Origin: JAYPAN01 sp049597955
GTDB taxonomy: Bacteria > Pseudomonadota > Alphaproteobacteria > RS24
Assembly (NCBI GenBank): GCA_049597955.1
Contig: JBMYND010000002.1
Location: forward strand, 186,001 to 250,000
Direction of reading: 5' to 3'
Length of the DNA: 64,000 bases
Below, one piece after another: positions 60,588 through 64,000 of this stretch (the stretch's first letter is position 1; every line of letters starts with the position of its first letter). The notes beneath the pieces were generated by a model, which saw only the letters and a list, made by a program, of their open reading frames with translations, was not told the origin of the DNA and searched no databases. The position numbers and the translations under genes are program-made.

Positions 60588-61082
60588 ATGCGGTTTTGTC
60601 CTGCTTGGGTTTATGATTATACGGCTGCGTTGGTCGCATCTGAGTTTCTGCATGCCGAATTGCCGCTTGAATCGCATGCCAAGCGTTTGGCTGCTTTTCT
60701 TGAGCCGCATTATGAAATTGTGTCACCTGAAGACCTCACCGAAGCGGCCACTGGCCTTTTGGAATTTTTGAGCGAAATTGAAGCCGGTGATCAGGCTGAC
60801 GATTTTTTGACAAATTTCCGCTGGTTTGTTCTCAATTATGAAAATCACAGCGGTGCGAAGCGGAAACGCAAATCGCTTTTGTCCACCTGTTTTGACCCGG
60901 TGAAAGAACGTCAATATGATGCGCGCCATGTGAAGGTGGAATTCAGGAAATTTCTGTTTGCCGACCGTTCCGACTTGTTGCCAAAAATGCCGTCAGGCTG
61001 GCAAATCAGCCAAGAAAATGATGTGGAATTGTTGAAGGAAATGGATGCCTCGCAACCTTCTTTTGAGGATTTGCTGTCCTGA
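60588..61082 (+). CDS. Unknown protein between flagellin and fliD
   Basis: 164 aa, no signal peptide or membrane helix. Not recognised. Helical N-terminal part (WVYDYTAALVASEFLHAELPLESHAKRLAAFLEPHYEIVSPEDLTEAATGLLEFLSEIEAG), a basic patch (SGAKRKRKSLLS, ~92-103) and an acidic C-terminus. Convergent with fliD, 11 bases apart. FlaF, FlbT, FliS or FlaG would be expected at such a place, but the sequence matches none of them to my eye. Could be a filament-specific chaperone or a flagellin regulator. Confidence 0.62.
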   Translation: MRFCPAWVYDYTAALVASEFLHAELPLESHAKRLAAFLEPHYEIVSPEDLTEAATGLLEFLSEIEAGDQADDFLTNFRWFVLNYENHSGAKRKRKSLLSTCFDPVKERQYDARHVKVEFRKFLFADRSDLLPKMPSGWQISQENDVELLKEMDASQPSFEDLLS

Positions 61083-61093
61083 CAGGATACAGC

Positions 61094-62713
61094 CTAGTCT
61101 TGGCCGGCGCGCCAGCTTTCCATAAAACTGTCAATATAAGAGCCGGTTTCTTTCAGGCTTTTCACCGCCTGCTCCATTGCCGCAAATTGTTTGACATAGC
61201 GTTCGCGCACATCTTCCATACGCGCATTCAAATCGCTGATTTCCAGATTGCGGTCATCAATATCGCTGTTCAGCGTGGCGATTTTGCGGTCAATATCATT
61301 GCCGCTGCCCAGCACCAAATCGGCGAAATTAGACAAATCATGCACCAGGCTGCGCCCCATATAGACTTGCGCGGTAATATCGCTTGCCGAAGTGGTCAAT
61401 TTCAGCCCGCTTGTGTCGCCTGTGGTGGACACAAATGAATTTGTGCCTGCGGTCATGGTGTCGCTGCCAACCGTGCCAGCGCCTGACACGGCAGCAAAAG
61501 CATAGCTGCCGGGCGTGAAATTATCGCCACTGATAGCGGCTTTGACGCTGGGATTATCGGTTGTGGCCTGGGTGTTAACAATAGCAGCAAATTGTTCGGG
61601 ATTGGCCTCAAAGGCGGTTTTGAATTTGGCCGTATCCAATGTCAGCGTGCCATTGCGCTCGGTTTTAATGCCGAAATTGGTCAAATAGACCGGGTCGGCA
61701 CCGAAACCGGCAATCGGCGTGGTGGTCAGGGCGCGCAGCCGGTTTTTATAGCTTTGCACCAATGAATCGCCATAGAGCGCGCCGCGTTCCGAGCCACTGG
61801 CCAGCCCATTGGCGGTCAAATCATTAAGACTGGTATTCAGCGTGTTCAACTCATTGACCAGCAATTGCATCACTGCCGTCGCCGTTGCCGTGTCATATTT
61901 GGCGGTCAGCAAAGTCGGTGCGCTGGTGGTGGCACTCAGATTAAGGCGCATACCATCCATCACATCGTCGATTTCATTGCTGTTGCGTGAAATTGATACG
62001 CCATCAAGGGTGAACACCGCATTTTGGGCGCTTTGCGCTTCTTCATCGGCGTCATAGGTGGAAAAATCAATATCGGCGAGGCCGGAAGCGGCAGGGCTTT
62101 CCGTTGCGGTAACACGAATGGCGCGGTCGGCGCCGGTTTGTGATTTCAAAACCAGTGAAAACGCCCCCGTGCCGGTTTGGATAATGGAAGCGGTGACGCC
62201 CATATTGGCGGCATTTATTTGGTCGCGCACTTCCGAAAGCGTATCGGCACCGCTGGCAATGGTCAGCGAGCTGGCGCTGATGTCACTATTTGCGGTGAAA
62301 CTGCCTGACGCCCAAGTGCCAAATTCAAAATTAAGCGACCCTGTGCCAACATTGTCTGAGGCGCTGGTAAAGCCGTCAAAGACCAGCGTTTGGGAACGGG
62401 CAAGCTGCGACACTTCAAGGCTGATTTGCTGCTCGGTGACCAGTGCTTTATCGGTAATGGTAACGCTGGCCGCCGTTGATGAGCTGGTCGCAACCAGCCC
62501 GGTCTCGCCATCCAGCCCGTCCAGCGCCGATGACAAAGTGCTGAAGCCCTGCTTGACTTTGCCAAGGCCGGAAATCGAGACATTGGCTTCTTCCACTTGC
62601 GCCTGAATTTTTTCTTCACGCGGCACGCGCTCAGCATCAACCAGCGCATCAACAATTTGCGTGGTGTTCAAGCCCGACCCGGCATTCAGCATACTGATGT
62701 AATCAACGGCCAT
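61094..62713 (-). CDS. fliD: FliD, filament cap protein (HAP2)
   Basis: 539 aa. N-terminal ISMLNAGSGLNTTQIVDALVDAERVPREEKIQAQVEEANVSISGLGKVKQGFSTLSSAL is FliD N-domain (GSGLDTxxIVxxLVxAER). Middle D2/D3 variable. C-terminal IDRKIATLNSDIDDRNLEISDLNARMEDVRERYVKQFAAMEQAVKSLKETGSYIDSFMESW is the FliD C-domain coil. A sigma-54 promoter lies 38 bases upstream (62769-62751). Its usual partner gene fliS is not adjacent. Confidence 0.95.
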   Translation of the reverse strand: MAVDYISMLNAGSGLNTTQIVDALVDAERVPREEKIQAQVEEANVSISGLGKVKQGFSTLSSALDGLDGETGLVATSSSTAASVTITDKALVTEQQISLEVSQLARSQTLVFDGFTSASDNVGTGSLNFEFGTWASGSFTANSDISASSLTIASGADTLSEVRDQINAANMGVTASIIQTGTGAFSLVLKSQTGADRAIRVTATESPAASGLADIDFSTYDADEEAQSAQNAVFTLDGVSISRNSNEIDDVMDGMRLNLSATTSAPTLLTAKYDTATATAVMQLLVNELNTLNTSLNDLTANGLASGSERGALYGDSLVQSYKNRLRALTTTPIAGFGADPVYLTNFGIKTERNGTLTLDTAKFKTAFEANPEQFAAIVNTQATTDNPSVKAAISGDNFTPGSYAFAAVSGAGTVGSDTMTAGTNSFVSTTGDTSGLKLTTSASDITAQVYMGRSLVHDLSNFADLVLGSGNDIDRKIATLNSDIDDRNLEISDLNARMEDVRERYVKQFAAMEQAVKSLKETGSYIDSFMESWRAGQD

Positions 62714-62750
62714 TTATGGCGTCACCTCATCTATCCATACGACCGGTTTC

Positions 62751-62769
62751 ATGCAAATTTTATGCCGAA
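62751..62769 (-). promoter_or_regulatory. Sigma-54 promoter for fliD
   Basis: Minus strand TTCGGCATAAAATTTGCAT: GG and GC ten bases apart, -12 TTTGCA perfect, -24 reads CGGCAT. Confidence 0.78.
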
Positions 62770-62863
62770 CCGACATATTGCTGCATTGAAGAAAGATTTT
62801 GACAATTCATTGTAATTGCTGACAGAGTTTGACTGTGCATCATCAGAGGGGTCGAATTTCGTG

Positions 62864-64000
62864 ATGGGGCAGACGAAACATATTATGCAAAAGATTTTGC
62901 AGCCGGTCATTTTGGGGCTGGGTGTCGGCGTCATGATGGCGGTGGTGGCGCGCCTGTTCGTCTCCGGAATTCGTTATTTTTCCGATATGCGTCAATCGGC
63001 GCTGGAATTGCCGGTATTTCTGGCCGGTGACATGCGCAATGTCACGCCGCTTTTTGTTTTAATGGCGACAGCGTTTTTGATTGTCTGGCTCCGGCGGGTC
63101 TTGGATATTCAACGCTTTCACGGGCCTGCCGACAGTATTCATGCCGCCCATCGCACTGACAATGAGCTGGATGTCAAGCAGGGTTTGGGGTCAACTCTGG
63201 TCGCTTTTCTGGCCGCTTCGGGCGGGGCATCGGTCGGGCAATATGGCCCGCTTGTGCATTTTGGCGCGACAATGGGCAGCTATTTCAAAACCATGACGCG
63301 CTCGGTCGTGACCACGGATATTTTTATCGGCTGCGGCGTGGCCGGAGCGATTTCTGCCGCTTTTAACGCGCCATTGGCCGGCATTGTTTTCGCCCTTGAA
63401 GCGGTGTTGCGCCATTTTTCATTGCGCGCCGTCGCGCCAATTGCGATTAGCAGCATCACAGCGGCGGCGGTCGGACAGGGTTTTTTCGGCTTGGGGCAAG
63501 TGTTTTCCATCTCGCCGCCCTCCATTGACATGCTGGCTTTGCTGCCGCCCGTGCTGGTCAGTGGCATTGTCTTTGGTTTGGTGGCCACCACGCTGATATT
63601 TTTGCTGCGCCGGTTCACCGATTTTTCAGCCAATAGCGGCCTGTCCGTGCTGACATTGACATTGGCGGCGGCCTTTATTTGCGGCTGTGTCGGGATTTTT
63701 ATTCCGGAAATACTCGGCCTTGGCACACAAAGCGTCAGCGATATGCTGAACGGCGCCATTTCGGCGGAAAAAATGGCACTGCTGCTTATTGCCAAGCTGC
63801 TGATGACCGCCATGTGTCTGGGGCTTGGTCTGTATGGCGGGATTGTGTCGCCCTGCCTGTTTATTGGTGCATCAGCCGGCGGGGCATTGGCGATTGTCTT
63901 TGCCGGTTATGGCGGCGCGGCATTGTCGCAAGTGCTGATGGTAGCGGGCATTGCCGCCATTACCGGGCCGGTGATTGGCGCGCCAATTGCCGTTGTGCTG
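62864..64000 (+). CDS. ClC-family chloride channel/transporter, 3'-truncated
   Basis: 379 codons visible from ATG 62864 (GTG 62861 also possible); the frame is open to the window end. About ten hydrophobic segments. ClC landmarks: ASVGQYGPLVHFGA (123-136) in the place of the GREGP motif, FNAPLAGIVFALEAVLRHF, and GLGLYGGIVSPCLFIGA in the place of GxFxP. The GSGIPE segment is not recognisable. Tyr127 stands where the gating glutamate (E148 in E. coli ClcA) should be, and Ala180 where the proton glutamate (E203) should be, which suggests a channel-like rather than exchanger mechanism. Divergent from fliD, unrelated to motility as far as can be seen. Confidence 0.87.
   Translation, partial: MGQTKHIMQKILQPVILGLGVGVMMAVVARLFVSGIRYFSDMRQSALELPVFLAGDMRNVTPLFVLMATAFLIVWLRRVLDIQRFHGPADSIHAAHRTDNELDVKQGLGSTLVAFLAASGGASVGQYGPLVHFGATMGSYFKTMTRSVVTTDIFIGCGVAGAISAAFNAPLAGIVFALEAVLRHFSLRAVAPIAISSITAAAVGQGFFGLGQVFSISPPSIDMLALLPPVLVSGIVFGLVATTLIFLLRRFTDFSANSGLSVLTLTLAAAFICGCVGIFIPEILGLGTQSVSDMLNGAISAEKMALLLIAKLLMTAMCLGLGLYGGIVSPCLFIGASAGGALAIVFAGYGGAALSQVLMVAGIAAITGPVIGAPIAVVL

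Noticed and set aside
60588..61082. FlaF or FlbT
   Set aside because: Too long and no match to the recalled motifs of either family; position alone is not enough.
1..64000. tRNA, rRNA, IS elements, prophage
   Set aside because: No cloverleaf-like gene, rRNA segment, transposase or inverted-repeat ends were recognised on reading both strands; a tRNAscan/ISfinder run would settle this.

Overview
The window comes from a flagellated alphaproteobacterium. Four things point there: the tolQRAB-pal-cpoB-tilS-ftsH order, a CtrA-type cell-cycle regulator, the alphaproteobacterial forms of serC/serA and rpoH, and a flagellar system run by both sigma-54 and FliA. The dihydropteroate synthase is of the Sul (sulfonamide-resistance) lineage and sits next to glmM. 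That chromosomal lineage has been reported from Rhodobiaceae-type bacteria, so a Rhodobiaceae/Parvibaculales relative is my tentative guess. Genes are tightly packed, many overlap by 1-11 bases, and no rRNA, tRNA, IS element or CRISPR array was seen.

Layout. 1-11.6 kb: envelope and housekeeping genes on + (tolQ partial, tolR, tolA, tolB, pal, cpoB, tilS, ftsH, sul-like folP, glmM, thiD). 11.8-14.4 kb: accessory stretch with an unknown membrane-anchored acidic protein, an overlapping small-ORF/HEPN pair, and on the opposite strand a coupled HNH endonuclease/cytosine methyltransferase pair. 14.7-18.8 kb: serC (with a candidate structured leader), serA, purA. 18.8-25.1 kb, mostly minus strand: SSS transporter, rpoH, rluD (divergent from a small membrane protein), a DUF1134/EipA protein, cysQ, ctrA. 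25.3-27.9 kb: mnmA and rpoN.

27.9-62.7 kb is almost wholly flagellar. It holds flhA-flhF-flhG-fliA; an operon with FlgP-like and FlgT-like proteins, a LysM-like protein, flgA, flgM, an flgN-like gene and a DUF2802 protein; flgBCDEF; flgGHIJKL; two divergent flagellins; and fliD. FlgE (1257 aa) and FlgK (1414 aa) are far longer than usual. I read eight -24/-12 (sigma-54) promoter matches in this stretch and one perfect FliA (sigma-28) promoter. RpoN, FliA and FlgM are all encoded here, so the circuit can be drawn inside the window: sigma-54 drives export, basal body, hook, one flagellin and cap genes; FlgM holds FliA; FliA drives at least one late operon.

That late operon (27.9-29.4 kb, minus strand) has no recognised flagellar gene. 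It encodes a protein resembling the nitrile-hydratase-type leader (NHLP) fold, a secreted Sel1/TPR-like protein and a small protein, and is the best candidate for an undescribed system. A second oddity is a face-to-face pair of sigma-54 promoters sharing one TTGCAA element between flgB and an acidic-repeat gene. The window ends inside a ClC-family gene whose two key glutamates appear replaced.
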